Shown here: positions 24,721-33,366 of the stretch, piece after piece
How positions within the stretch are numbered: the stretch's first letter is position 1
Layout: each line of letters begins with the position of its first letter
DNA from: Alkalilacustris brevis
Lineage (GTDB): Bacteria; Pseudomonadota; Alphaproteobacteria; Rhodobacterales; Rhodobacteraceae
Reading direction: 5' to 3'
Assembly (NCBI RefSeq): GCF_003350345.1
Contig: NZ_QNVJ01000081.1
Location: 1-34,253 of the forward strand
Length of the DNA stretch: 34,253 bases
Made by a program: the position numbers and the translations under genes
Notes under the pieces: model-generated
The model's input: the letters and a program-made list of their open reading frames with translations, nothing else
The model's database searches: none
Told to the model about the DNA's origin: nothing

Positions 24721-26517
24721 ATGGCCACCCAACGCTACTCCGTCACCCCCCATCCGATCGAGACCCTGCTCACTTGGGTGAAGTCCGGCGAGATCGCCAT
24801 TCCGGAGATCCAGCGCCCTTTCGTGTGGGACGCGACCAAGGTCCGCAACCTTCTGGACTCGCTCTATCAGGGCTATCCGGTTGGCTATCTCATCGCTTGG
24901 CGGAACCCGTCGGTCCGGCTGAAAGATGGCTCCACATCGTCGGGCAAGCGCATCCTGATCGATGGGCAGCAGCGCGTCACCGCGCTAATGGCGGCGTTGC
25001 TCGGCCAGGAGGTGCTGACCAAGGATTACGAGACGGTACGCATCCGGATCGCGTTCCATCCAGTGGAGGAGCGCTTCGAGGTCTCGAACCCGGCCATCCA
25101 GAAGGACGCCTCATGGATTGCTGACTTGGCGACGGTCTTTGCACCTGACGCCAGCCTGACCAAGCTCACGCGTGAGTATGCAGCGCGCAATCCGGAGTCT
25201 GATCAGGACCAGATTTCATTGGTACTGGAGAAGGTCCGCAAGATCATAAACAACCAGGTCGGCATCATTGAGCTGGCCGAAGACCTCGACATCGAGACGG
25301 TCACGGAGATCTTCATCCGGGTGAATTCGGCCGGTGCATCGCTCAGCCAGGCGGACTTCGCAATGTCAAAGATCGCGGCGAACGACACCTATGGCGGCAA
25401 CATGCTCCGAAAGGCGATTGACTACTTCTGCCATCTCGCCGTCGCGCCCGAGTTCCTGCCGCGTATCGAGAAGGGTGACAAGGCATTCGCGGCATCCGAA
25501 TTCCTGCCGAAGATGCGCTGGCTGAAAGACGTCAACGACGACCTCTATGACCCATCCTATACCGACATGCTGCGGGTGGCGTTCACGTCCGAGTTCCGCA
25601 GGGGCAAGCTGCAGGACCTTGTAGCACTTCTGTCAGGCCGGAATTTCGAGACGAAACAGTACGAGGAGACCGTCGCCGAGGAGGCTTTTTCCCGCCTGAA
25701 GACCGGTGTCCTGAACTTCATCAACAAGACGCATTTCGACCGGCTGACGATGATCCTGCGCTCGGCTGGTTTCATCACGTCCGGCCTCATCCGCAGCCAG
25801 AACGCCATCAACTTTGCGTACATTCTGTACCTGCGCGGCCGCGCAGAGGGGATGCCCGCCGCCGACATCGAGCGTCTGGTCCGGCGATGGTATGTCATGT
25901 CGCTTCTCCGAGGACGATATTCGGGCGCCCCCGAAACGGCCTTCGACTTCGATATCCGCCAGATCGAGACCCGCGGCCTGGCCGCCTACACGGATGCAGT
26001 TATCGACGCCGAGCTACCGGAAAGCTTCTGGAACACGTTGCTGCCGCAGGAGATGGACACCTCCTCCGCCTCTAGCCCCTATTTCCTTGTCTATCGGGCT
26101 GCGCAGGTGAAGCTCGGTGACCTCGGGTTCCTGTCTCGAGACATCACCGTGCGTGACCTGCTACTAAACCGTAGCGACGTGCACCATGTCTACCCGCGCA
26201 ATCACCTCAAGGGCCAAGGTCTGACACGCGGCCGCTACAACCAGATCGCCAACTTCGTCCTGGCCCAGAGCGAGATCAACATTGGCATCGGTGACCGCGA
26301 CCCGAAGACTTACTTCAGCGAGTTGGCGGACCAGTGCAACGGTGGCGCCAAGAAGTATGGTGGCATCACGACGATTGAGGAGATGCGGGCAAACCTTCGG
26401 ATGAGCTGCTTGCCGGAGTGCATGCTGGACGGAGAGATCCCATCCTTCGATGCCTTCCTGGAACAGCGGCGCAAGCTGATGGCCCAGAAGATCAAAACCT
26501 ACTTCGAGGGGCTCTAA
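24721..26517 (+). CDS. DUF262/HNH-like nuclease (GmrSD/RloF-like), RM operon
   Basis: A 598-residue DUF262 protein. [10 protein letters not shown] (27-36) and DGQQR (81-85) form the ParB-like nucleotide-binding core of GmrS/BrxU-type proteins. The C-terminal third carries a DUF1524-like HNH region: HHVYPRN (488-494), then NFVL and SEIN. Related single- or two-chain proteins (GmrSD, BrxU) cut modified phage DNA using NTP, and DUF262 genes embedded in hsd loci have been called RloF. It probably adds type IV-like restriction of modified DNA to the type I system. It starts 2 bp after hsdM with GGGAGG 9 nt upstream. Whether the HNH is active is uncertain because the motif is degenerate. Confidence 0.88.
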   Translation: MATQRYSVTPHPIETLLTWVKSGEIAIPEIQRPFVWDATKVRNLLDSLYQGYPVGYLIAWRNPSVRLKDGSTSSGKRILIDGQQRVTALMAALLGQEVLTKDYETVRIRIAFHPVEERFEVSNPAIQKDASWIADLATVFAPDASLTKLTREYAARNPESDQDQISLVLEKVRKIINNQVGIIELAEDLDIETVTEIFIRVNSAGASLSQADFAMSKIAANDTYGGNMLRKAIDYFCHLAVAPEFLPRIEKGDKAFAASEFLPKMRWLKDVNDDLYDPSYTDMLRVAFTSEFRRGKLQDLVALLSGRNFETKQYEETVAEEAFSRLKTGVLNFINKTHFDRLTMILRSAGFITSGLIRSQNAINFAYILYLRGRAEGMPAADIERLVRRWYVMSLLRGRYSGAPETAFDFDIRQIETRGLAAYTDAVIDAELPESFWNTLLPQEMDTSSASSPYFLVYRAAQVKLGDLGFLSRDITVRDLLLNRSDVHHVYPRNHLKGQGLTRGRYNQIANFVLAQSEINIGIGDRDPKTYFSELADQCNGGAKKYGGITTIEEMRANLRMSCLPECMLDGEIPSFDAFLEQRRKLMAQKIKTYFEGL

Positions 26518-26557
26518 ATGCCGTCGGAGAAACGCTACGCAAGTAGAGGGCCGAGAC

Positions 26558-27604
26558 ATGGCTGAACGGGACGACCTGCTCGCGTCGATAGCGACGACCA
26601 CCGCCGACTACCGCGAGGGTGATATGCCAGCGCCGACTCCAGAGCATGTGGGACGCTGGGTCGATCAGTTTGATGCTGGCGTTCAGCTGCCGATCCTGCG
26701 TGAAGTGAACCATGTCCTAAAGCAAACCTACCTCTCACAAGAGTGGATCAAGGGCTTCTTTTCTCACCAGATAATTCACAAGGACATGACTGGCGATAAT
26801 GCAGAAAGATTCTGGTCACGCGCACATCTCTTAGACATCCAGCAAAACGGTCAAAGCCAGACCCACATAAGGAGACTATTTGGGGAGTCGTTGTTGGAGC
26901 AATGTGGCCTTGATATTGATGCGTGCGGCGCTGCTGGTGGCGCATACATCTATCTTGACGACGTGATCTTCACCGGCGGGCGTGTGAAGAGTGACTTGAC
27001 TGCATGGATCAGGGATGCCGCGCCAGCAAAGGCTGTTCTGCACATATTGGTAATCGCCACCCATACGCTCGGCGAATGGCAGTGCACGAAAAACCTTAAG
27101 GAAGTCGCCGCAGCGGCTGGAAAAGAGATCGAACTTCATGTTTGGGCTGCTGCTCGAATTGAGAATCGAAAAGCCTACCGTAACGTGTCAGAAGTTCTTT
27201 GGCCCGCAACGGTGCCAGACGATCCTGCTGTAGCAGCCTATTTGGCCCAACAAGGGCGCTTCCCGCTTGAGCCTCGTCAGCCGGGCGGCAAGCCAAAGAT
27301 CGAGATATTCTCATCTGAAGAAGGGCGGCAACTCCTCGAGCGCGAGTTCCTTCGCGCTGGGGTCAGGATTAGGGGGTTCTGTCAAAACCCCAGCCAGATT
27401 ATGCGGCCCTTGGGTTTCAGCAGCTTTGGTGTGGGATTTGGGTCGACCATCGTGACCTACCGAAACTGCCCCAACAACGCTCCCCTGGCGCTGTGGTGGG
27501 GCGATCCCAACGCTCACCATAATCACCCATTCAGCAGATGGTACCCCCTGCTGCAACGCAGAACCTATGAACGAGAGGTCAACCTAGATGACTTCGACTT
27601 CTAG
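26558..27604 (+). CDS. Phosphoribosyltransferase-like protein in the RM operon
   Basis: A 348-residue protein with a PRPP-loop-like motif, IYLDDVIFTGGRV (131-143): two acidic residues, then T-G-G where PRTases bind the phosphates of PRPP. It resembles the PRTase-CE-type proteins of conflict systems (inference from the motif; not searched). The C-terminal third has no motif I can name. GC content is lower than its neighbours (26761-26820: 26 of 60), suggesting a separate origin. The ATG at 26558 has GAGGG 7 nt upstream. It overlaps the NADAR-HsdS gene by 17 bp, so they are translationally coupled. It could act on ADP-ribose/PRPP chemistry beside the NADAR domain; the substrate is unknown. Confidence 0.78.
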   Translation: MAERDDLLASIATTTADYREGDMPAPTPEHVGRWVDQFDAGVQLPILREVNHVLKQTYLSQEWIKGFFSHQIIHKDMTGDNAERFWSRAHLLDIQQNGQSQTHIRRLFGESLLEQCGLDIDACGAAGGAYIYLDDVIFTGGRVKSDLTAWIRDAAPAKAVLHILVIATHTLGEWQCTKNLKEVAAAAGKEIELHVWAAARIENRKAYRNVSEVLWPATVPDDPAVAAYLAQQGRFPLEPRQPGGKPKIEIFSSEEGRQLLEREFLRAGVRIRGFCQNPSQIMRPLGFSSFGVGFGSTIVTYRNCPNNAPLALWWGDPNAHHNHPFSRWYPLLQRRTYEREVNLDDFDF

Positions 27605-29681
27605 CGCGCCCCACAACAATCAGACCCGGGTCTATGACCGAGAGACCAGCGTCGTCTTCCTGAAGACGAAGGAACGCTTCGGAGGGCTGTCGAACATGGC
27701 GGCGGGTTTTCCGCTGCGCGTGAACGGGGTGCGCATCAAGACGTCGGAAGCGTTGTACCAGGCGTGTCGCTTCCCGCACATGCCCGAGGTGCAGCAGCTC
27801 ATCATCGGCGAGAACAGCCCGATGACGGCAAAGATGCGCAGCAAGCCGTATCGGCGGGTTTCCCGGCACGATTGGGACTTTGTCCGGGTCAAGATCATGC
27901 GCTGGAGCTTGCGCGTGAAGTTGGCGCAGAACTGGCGCGAGTTTGGCAGGCTGTTGTTGTCGACGGGTGACCGACCTATCGTCGAGCAATCCCGCAAAGA
28001 CGATTTCTGGGGAGCGAAGGTTGCCGACGATGGCTCGCTGGTCGGCATGAACGTGCTGGGGCGGCTGCTGATGGAGTTGCGCGAGCAGTTGAAGGGCGAC
28101 GAGGCGGATAGCCTGCGGTTCATCGAGCCTCTGGCGATTTCCGAGTTCCTGCTGTTCGGCCAGCCCATCGAGGCGGTCCAGGCCGCGCCAAATGCCGAGA
28201 TCCCCGGCTGGACCCCTCGGCGGCCATCTCAGGCCGAGACCGCCCCACGGCGGCCCAGCGACCCCCAGCCCTCCTTATTTGAGCAGCCAATGATTTCCAG
28301 TGAGCATGCCATCGAGCCCCGTCAATCCACCGCGCCAGACCAATCGGTAGCCGAGCCCGGCCGCTACCCCGCTTACAAGGCGGCAAAAGTGCATTGGCTG
28401 GGGGAAATCCCGGCGCACTGGTCGGAAAAGCGTGCGAAGTACTTCTTTCGCGAAATCGATGAGCGTTCGCAGACTGGCGAGGAGGAACTGCTTTCAGTCT
28501 CTCACACCACCGGAGTGACCCCGCGAAGTCAGAAGAACGTGACAATGTTCAAGGCCGAGTCTTACGTCGGCCACAAGGTCGCACGACCGAACGATGTCGT
28601 CATCAACACGATGTGGGCATGGATGTCGGCACTTGGCGTCTCGAAGAACGTGGGGATCGTCAGTCCGGCCTATGGCGTCTATCGACCACTGAACTCGAAC
28701 GACTTCTTGCCCGAGTACGTCAACTACCTTCTTCGCACCCCTATGCTGAAGTGGGAGTATATCTGCCGCTCGACCGGCATCCGGGCATCCCGTTTGCGGC
28801 TCTATCCCGACAAGTTCCTCGACATCGCGTTCCCTTGCCCCCCGCTCGCAGAGCAGGAGCGAATGGTTGCCTTTCTTCGCGCCAAAGATGCGCGGGTCCG
28901 CAGGCTAATTCGAAGCAAACGCAAGCTCGCGGAGATTGCCTCCGAGCGACTTAAACTGGCGACCTTTGACGCCATGAAATCGCAGGGTACCTATGAAGCT
29001 AGACTAGAGGTTGCGACTGAGCTTATCAGTCGACCTATTCGACGGACCGAGGCTGATAGTTTTGTCCCTGTTGGACTCTTTAATCGAGGTCGCGGGCTCT
29101 TCAAGAAACCAGAAACCCTAGCGGATGAACTTGGCGATTCAGATTTCTTTTGGATCGAAGCTGGTGATTTAATCATCAGCGGCCAATTCGCCTGGGAAGG
29201 TGCCGTTGCGTTGGCGGATAGTGACGCAGATGGCTGTATTGCATCTCATCGTTATCCGATCCTGAGAGGGATAGCGGGGATTGTTGATACTTCATACCTG
29301 CTTGCTTTCCTACGCTCTGACTACGGAAGCCTATTGCTCGATTTGCATTCGCGAGGAGCGGCAGGGCGGAACCGCCCATTGAACGTCAGATCGCTGCTCA
29401 AAGAAAAGATCAGCATCCCACCGATGCTTGAACAAGAAAAGGTAAAGCGCCTCGTAGAGATTGAAGCGTCGGTTCGGCGGAGCCTTCGCGATGAGATCGA
29501 TCGAATTCTAGAATACCGCGAGCGCCTGATTGCCGATGTCGTCACTGGCAAGCTGGACGTGCGTCATATCGAGATCGCCGCGCCTGCGGACGATCCGGTC
29601 GCCGACGAGGACGACGCGCTGGAGGAGGAACTGGAAGGTGACGATGCCGAGGTGATGGAGGGGGCCAATGCCGACGACTGA
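27588..29681 (+). CDS. hsdS: NADAR domain fused to type I restriction specificity subunit
   Basis: A 697-residue fusion. Residues about 22-166 are a NADAR (YbiA-like) domain: FLKTKERFGGLSNM, SEALYQACRF (53-62), a VEQS-x-x-DDFWG segment (132-142) and GMNVLGRLLMELRE. A low-complexity proline-rich linker (168-258) follows. HsdS begins at AKVHWLGEIPAHW (266-278). Target-recognition domain 1 (about 280-415) is followed by PPLAEQERMVAFL and a helical spacer (418-462). TRD2 (480-605) is followed by IPPMLEQEKV and a second helix ending VVTGKLDVRH. HsdS guides HsdM and HsdR to the DNA target; NADAR-family enzymes include glycohydrolases acting on ADP-ribose adducts. The acidic C-terminal tail is unusual. 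It overlaps hsdR by 14 bp. NADAR activity is not proven. Confidence 0.9.
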   Translation: MTSTSSAPHNNQTRVYDRETSVVFLKTKERFGGLSNMAAGFPLRVNGVRIKTSEALYQACRFPHMPEVQQLIIGENSPMTAKMRSKPYRRVSRHDWDFVRVKIMRWSLRVKLAQNWREFGRLLLSTGDRPIVEQSRKDDFWGAKVADDGSLVGMNVLGRLLMELREQLKGDEADSLRFIEPLAISEFLLFGQPIEAVQAAPNAEIPGWTPRRPSQAETAPRRPSDPQPSLFEQPMISSEHAIEPRQSTAPDQSVAEPGRYPAYKAAKVHWLGEIPAHWSEKRAKYFFREIDERSQTGEEELLSVSHTTGVTPRSQKNVTMFKAESYVGHKVARPNDVVINTMWAWMSALGVSKNVGIVSPAYGVYRPLNSNDFLPEYVNYLLRTPMLKWEYICRSTGIRASRLRLYPDKFLDIAFPCPPLAEQERMVAFLRAKDARVRRLIRSKRKLAEIASERLKLATFDAMKSQGTYEARLEVATELISRPIRRTEADSFVPVGLFNRGRGLFKKPETLADELGDSDFFWIEAGDLIISGQFAWEGAVALADSDADGCIASHRYPILRGIAGIVDTSYLLAFLRSDYGSLLLDLHSRGAAGRNRPLNVRSLLKEKISIPPMLEQEKVKRLVEIEASVRRSLRDEIDRILEYRERLIADVVTGKLDVRHIEIAAPADDPVADEDDALEEELEGDDAEVMEGANADD

Positions 29682-32643
29682 CACCAGCGAGAAAGGTCTC
29701 GAAGCCCTCATCGTCCGCTCGCTGATCGAGGAGGCCGGTTACGTCAGTGGCGAATCGAAGGATTTCGACCGGGACCACGCCATCGACCTAGCCAAGCTGT
29801 TCGACTTCCTGAACGCCACGCAGCCGGAGGCTGTCGATGCCCTCGGCATCGGTGAAGACGGGCCGAAGCGGCTGCAGTTCCTTCACCGGTTGCAAGGCGA
29901 GATCGCCAAGCGCGGTGTCATCGACGTGCTGCGCAACGGCGTGAAGCACGGCCCCGGATCGGTAGAGCTGTTCTTCGGGACGCCGACCCCCGGCAACGCG
30001 AAGGCCGAGGAGCTGTTCGCCTCCAACGTGTTCAGCGTCACCCGACAGCTGCATTATTCCAAGGATGCGACCAAGCTGTCACTCGACGTGGCGCTGTTCA
30101 TCAACGGCCTGCCCGTCGCCACCTTCGAGTTGAAGAACAGCCTGACCAAGCAGACGGTCGAGGACGCGATCGAGCAGTACAAGCGCGACCGCGACCCCAA
30201 GGAGTTGATGTTCCAGTTCGGCCGCTGCGTCGTCCATTTCGCCGTGGACGATCACGAGGTGCGAATGTGCAGCCACCTGAAGGGCAAGGCGTCCTGGTTC
30301 TTGCCCTTCAACATGGGCTGGAATGACGGCGCGGGCAACCCGCCGAACCCGAATGGCCTGAAGACCGATTACCTTTGGAAGCAGGTTCTTACGAAGCGCA
30401 ACCTCACCGAAATCCTGGAGAACTATGCGCAGGTGGTCGAGGAAACAGACGAGCGCGGAAAGAAGAAGCCCCCGAAGCAGATTTTCCCGCGCTTTCACCA
30501 GCTCGACGTGGTGCGCAAGCTGCTGGCTGACGCCGAGGCCGCCGGCGCCGGCCGACGGTACCTGATCCAGCACTCGGCAGGTTCGGGCAAAAGCAACTCG
30601 ATTGCCTGGCTCGGCCACCAGCTGATCGGGCTGGAGACCGGCGGGAAGCCGACCTTCGACACCGTCATCGTTGTCACCGACAGGCGCAATCTCGACAAAC
30701 AGATCCGCGACACGATCAAGCAGTTCGCGCAGGTATCGTCCATCGTCGGCGCGGTCACAGAGGGGTCGCAACAGCTTCGGACGTTCCTTCAGCAGGGCAA
30801 GAAGATCATCATCACCACGGTGCAGAAGTTCCCGTTCATCCTTGACGAAATCGGGGACAGCCATCGCGGACGAACCTTCGCCATCATCATCGACGAGGCG
30901 CATTCCAGCCAAGGCGGCCGGACGTCAGCCAAGATGAACATCGCGCTTGCCGCGAATGGCGCCGAGGAGGAAGACGAAACCGTCGAGGACACCATCAACC
31001 GGCTGATGGAAGCGAGGAAGGTGCTGCCGAACGCGAGCTATTTCGCTTTCACCGCCACGCCCAAGAACAAGACGCTGGAGATTTTCGGCACGGCGGTCCC
31101 CGAGGGTGGGAAAGTCAGGCACGTCCCCTTCCACAATTATTCGATGAAGCAGGCCATCGAAGAGGGCTTCATCCTCGACGTGCTCAAGCACTACACGCCG
31201 GTCGAGAGCTATTACCGGCTCATGAAGACCGTGGAGGACGACCCGCAGTTCGACGCCAAGCGGGCGCAAAAGAAGCTCCGCCGCTATGTCGAATCCCATG
31301 ACCATGCCATTCGCAAGAAAGCAGAGATCATGGTCGACCACTTCCACGACCAGGTGATGGCCCATCGCAAAATCGGCGGGGCCGCGCGCGCCATGGTGGT
31401 GACGAGCGGGATCCACCGGGCCATCCAGTATTTTCACGCCTTCGGGGAGTATCTGAAGGAGCGCAAGAGCCCGTACCAAGCCATCGTCGCCTTCTCGGGC
31501 GAGCACGAATATGGCGGTCAGAAGGTGACTGAGGCGTCGCTCAACGGCTTTCCCAGCAACAAGATCGAAGAGTTGATCCAGAAGGACCCGTACCGGTTCC
31601 TCATCGTCGCCGACAAGTTCCAGACCGGCTACGACGAGCCACTGCTGCACACGATGTACGTGGACAAGACTCTGTCCGGCATCAAGGCCGTGCAGACGTT
31701 GTCGCGCCTAAACCGGGCGCATCCGCAGAAGCACGACACCTTCGTGCTAGATTTTATGAACGACGTGGATGGCATCAAGGCGTCGTTCGAAGACTATTAC
31801 CGAACAACAATCCTCAGCGAGGAGACCGACCCGAACAAGCTGCACGACCTGAAAGCACGGCTCGACGGCTATCAGGTCTACTCTTGGGAGCAAGTGGAGG
31901 ACCTCGTGGCGCTGTATCTGGGCGGCGCCGACCGCGACAAGCTCGACCCCATCCTCGACGCCTGTGTCGCGGTATACAAGGCAGACCTAGATGAAGATGG
32001 GCAGGTGGACGTCAAGGGCAAGGCGAAGGCTTTCACGCGCACCTATGGATTCCTCGCGGCCATCCTGCCCTATACGAACGCGGAGTGGGAGAAGCTCTCG
32101 ATATTTCTGAACTTCCTCACGCCGAAATTGCCAGCGCCTGAGGAGCAGGATCTATCAAAGGGCATCCTAGAAGCCATCGACATGGACAGCTACCGGGTCG
32201 AGGCGCAGGCGACGATGGCGATTGCGCTTCCCGATGCCGACGCGGAAATCGGACCTGTGCCGTTGGGCGGAGGCGGTCGCAAGCCTGAGCCGGAACTGGA
32301 CCTGCTCAGCAACATCCTCAAGACGTTCAACGAGATGTTCGGCAACATCGACTGGAAAGACGCCGATAAGATCGGGAAGGTAATCGCTGAGGAGTTGCCC
32401 ACCAAGGTCGCGGCCGACAAAGCCTACCAGAACGCGATGCAAAATTCGGATAAGCAGAACGCCCGTATCGAGCACGACAAGGCACTGGAGCGCGCCGTCA
32501 TCGAGCTTCTGTCGGACCATACCGAGCTGTTCAAGCAGTTCAGCGATAATCCATCTTTCAAGAAATGGCTTTCGGAGACGATTTTCGCGGCGACCTATGC
32601 CGAAAAGGCGGCACAGGCCGGTTCGGCCGCTACTCGCAGTTGA
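29668..32643 (+). CDS. hsdR: Type I restriction endonuclease/translocase subunit
   Basis: A 991-residue HsdR. The N-terminal nuclease holds the PD-(D/E)xK pattern as D140 in LSLDVALF and E154-L-K156 in FELKN. The SF2 translocase has Walker A SAGSGKS (303-309), DEAH (409-412), FTATPK, a TGYDEPLL motif and TLSRLNR. The C-terminal ~200 residues bind the methylase complex. The enzyme pulls DNA past the bound complex and cuts far from the unmethylated site. The ATG at 29668 lies inside the end of hsdS with a strong GGAGGGGG site. All motifs are intact, so restriction should be functional. The gene ends with a 14-bp overlap with a convergent 66-residue gene. Confidence 0.96.
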   Translation: MPTTDTSEKGLEALIVRSLIEEAGYVSGESKDFDRDHAIDLAKLFDFLNATQPEAVDALGIGEDGPKRLQFLHRLQGEIAKRGVIDVLRNGVKHGPGSVELFFGTPTPGNAKAEELFASNVFSVTRQLHYSKDATKLSLDVALFINGLPVATFELKNSLTKQTVEDAIEQYKRDRDPKELMFQFGRCVVHFAVDDHEVRMCSHLKGKASWFLPFNMGWNDGAGNPPNPNGLKTDYLWKQVLTKRNLTEILENYAQVVEETDERGKKKPPKQIFPRFHQLDVVRKLLADAEAAGAGRRYLIQHSAGSGKSNSIAWLGHQLIGLETGGKPTFDTVIVVTDRRNLDKQIRDTIKQFAQVSSIVGAVTEGSQQLRTFLQQGKKIIITTVQKFPFILDEIGDSHRGRTFAIIIDEAHSSQGGRTSAKMNIALAANGAEEEDETVEDTINRLMEARKVLPNASYFAFTATPKNKTLEIFGTAVPEGGKVRHVPFHNYSMKQAIEEGFILDVLKHYTPVESYYRLMKTVEDDPQFDAKRAQKKLRRYVESHDHAIRKKAEIMVDHFHDQVMAHRKIGGAARAMVVTSGIHRAIQYFHAFGEYLKERKSPYQAIVAFSGEHEYGGQKVTEASLNGFPSNKIEELIQKDPYRFLIVADKFQTGYDEPLLHTMYVDKTLSGIKAVQTLSRLNRAHPQKHDTFVLDFMNDVDGIKASFEDYYRTTILSEETDPNKLHDLKARLDGYQVYSWEQVEDLVALYLGGADRDKLDPILDACVAVYKADLDEDGQVDVKGKAKAFTRTYGFLAAILPYTNAEWEKLSIFLNFLTPKLPAPEEQDLSKGILEAIDMDSYRVEAQATMAIALPDADAEIGPVPLGGGGRKPEPELDLLSNILKTFNEMFGNIDWKDADKIGKVIAEELPTKVAADKAYQNAMQNSDKQNARIEHDKALERAVIELLSDHTELFKQFSDNPSFKKWLSETIFAATYAEKAAQAGSAATRS

Positions 32644-32830
32644 ACCAGCGCATGGTGGTTTGGATCAGATGGTCATGGTCCCCACTTGTGGCTTCCCGGT
32701 AGAACGCGGCAATCTCTTGCTTCGAGAGACCCGCGCCTTTGGCGGCCCGTTGACACAACCCAAGGATCATGAAGGCATTGCTGTCATGCCCAGTCAGTTG
32801 AACCGTTATGTTTGGATACTTGGGGGGCAT
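32630..32830 (-). CDS. Conserved small protein of unknown function
   Basis: A 66-residue protein beginning MPPKYPNITVQLTGHDSNAF with a compact alpha/beta-like pattern: an N-terminal strand, then LGLCQRAAKGAGLSKQEIAAF and ATSGDHDHLIQTTMRWF. I recall similar short proteins in unrelated bacteria and mobile elements, but none with a known function. The ATG at 32830 has AGGAG 7 nt upstream, a strong site that also rejects an earlier start. It is convergent with hsdR and overlaps its last 14 bp, so it marks the downstream edge of the RM operon. It belongs to the minus-strand, phage-like side of the element. Confidence 0.7.
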   Translation of the reverse strand: MPPKYPNITVQLTGHDSNAFMILGLCQRAAKGAGLSKQEIAAFYREATSGDHDHLIQTTMRWFNCE

Positions 32831-32936
32831 CGAGCGGCTCCTATAGCACAGTAGACACACTCACTAGTGCGCCTTTTTTCCATTTACTTTCAACATGTTA
32901 GTGGGATTTGTGTTCGCACCTCTCTTATTGCCACAG

Positions 32937-33200
32937 TTATCGGCGGCGAGCGCGGCAAATTCGCGCCTGATCCCGCATAACGCTGTAGTCGACCAGCATC
33001 TCGGCAATGACGGACCCGTCCGGCAGCAACTCGAGTTCTTCGACCGCGCGCGCATGGAATTCGCGGCTGTACTCGCTAACGGTCGGGCAGACATTAGCGG
33101 TGGGTAGATCAGAACCGTCCGCTGCGCAGCCGCTCAGCCAGCTCGTTACGACCGCGAGGGCGGCGAGCCGCCGCCTCCAGCATCCGGCGTTGGACATCAT
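32937..33200 (-). CDS. Phage outer-membrane spanin (Rz1-like lipoprotein)
   Basis: An 87-residue small lipoprotein. The signal peptide carries basic RRR, a hydrophobic LAALAVVTSWL and the lipobox LSGC, with lipidation expected at the cysteine. The mature part has two further cysteines (VCP, ICR) and short helices (VSEYSREFHARAVEELELL). It begins inside the i-spanin gene in another frame, overlapping its last 92 bp, the arrangement of Rz/Rz1-type spanin pairs. The ATG at 33200 has GGGAG 7 nt upstream. It would bridge to the i-spanin across the periplasm and fuse the membranes in the last step of lysis. Identification rests on lipobox, size and overlap, not on homology search. Confidence 0.7.
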   Translation of the reverse strand: MMSNAGCWRRRLAALAVVTSWLSGCAADGSDLPTANVCPTVSEYSREFHARAVEELELLPDGSVIAEMLVDYSVMRDQARICRARRR

Positions 33201-33366
33201 TGGCTTTCTCCCTGGTCTCAAGGCGTTCGGCGGCGCGGCCTGCGCGCTCGGCCGTGCGGCGCAGGTTGAGAATGAACAGGGTGATGGTGAGCGCGACGAG
33301 GGCGAGAGCCGCTGCCCGTCGTGCCCAATGCCGGGCCAGAAGGCCGGCCGGGAGACTTGCCCACAT
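33109..33366 (-). CDS. Phage inner-membrane spanin (Rz/LysB-like)
   Basis: An 85-residue protein with one N-terminal membrane segment (AAALALVALTITLFILNL, about 18-35) followed by a charged, arginine/glutamate-rich helix likely to form a coiled coil (RRTAERAGRAAERLETREKA) and a basic tail. This N-in, periplasmic coiled-coil design fits an i-spanin. The ATG at 33366 shares one base with the endolysin stop (TGATG), so translation is coupled, and the o-spanin gene is nested in its 3' end. A longer open frame to 33660 is arginine-rich shadow of the endolysin gene. A small holin is an alternative reading. Confidence 0.68.
   Translation of the reverse strand: MWASLPAGLLARHWARRAAALALVALTITLFILNLRRTAERAGRAAERLETREKANDVQRRMLEAAARRPRGRNELAERLRSGRF

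Noticed and set aside
26518-26565. 15-codon ORF starting right after the DUF262 stop (TAAATG)
   Set aside because: No ribosome binding site and no protein character; the PRTase-like gene has its own GAGGG site.
32864-33094. Minus-strand frame of 76 codons overlapping the o-spanin gene
   Set aside because: It is a frame-shifted shadow without a ribosome binding site; the lipobox-containing frame is the better candidate.
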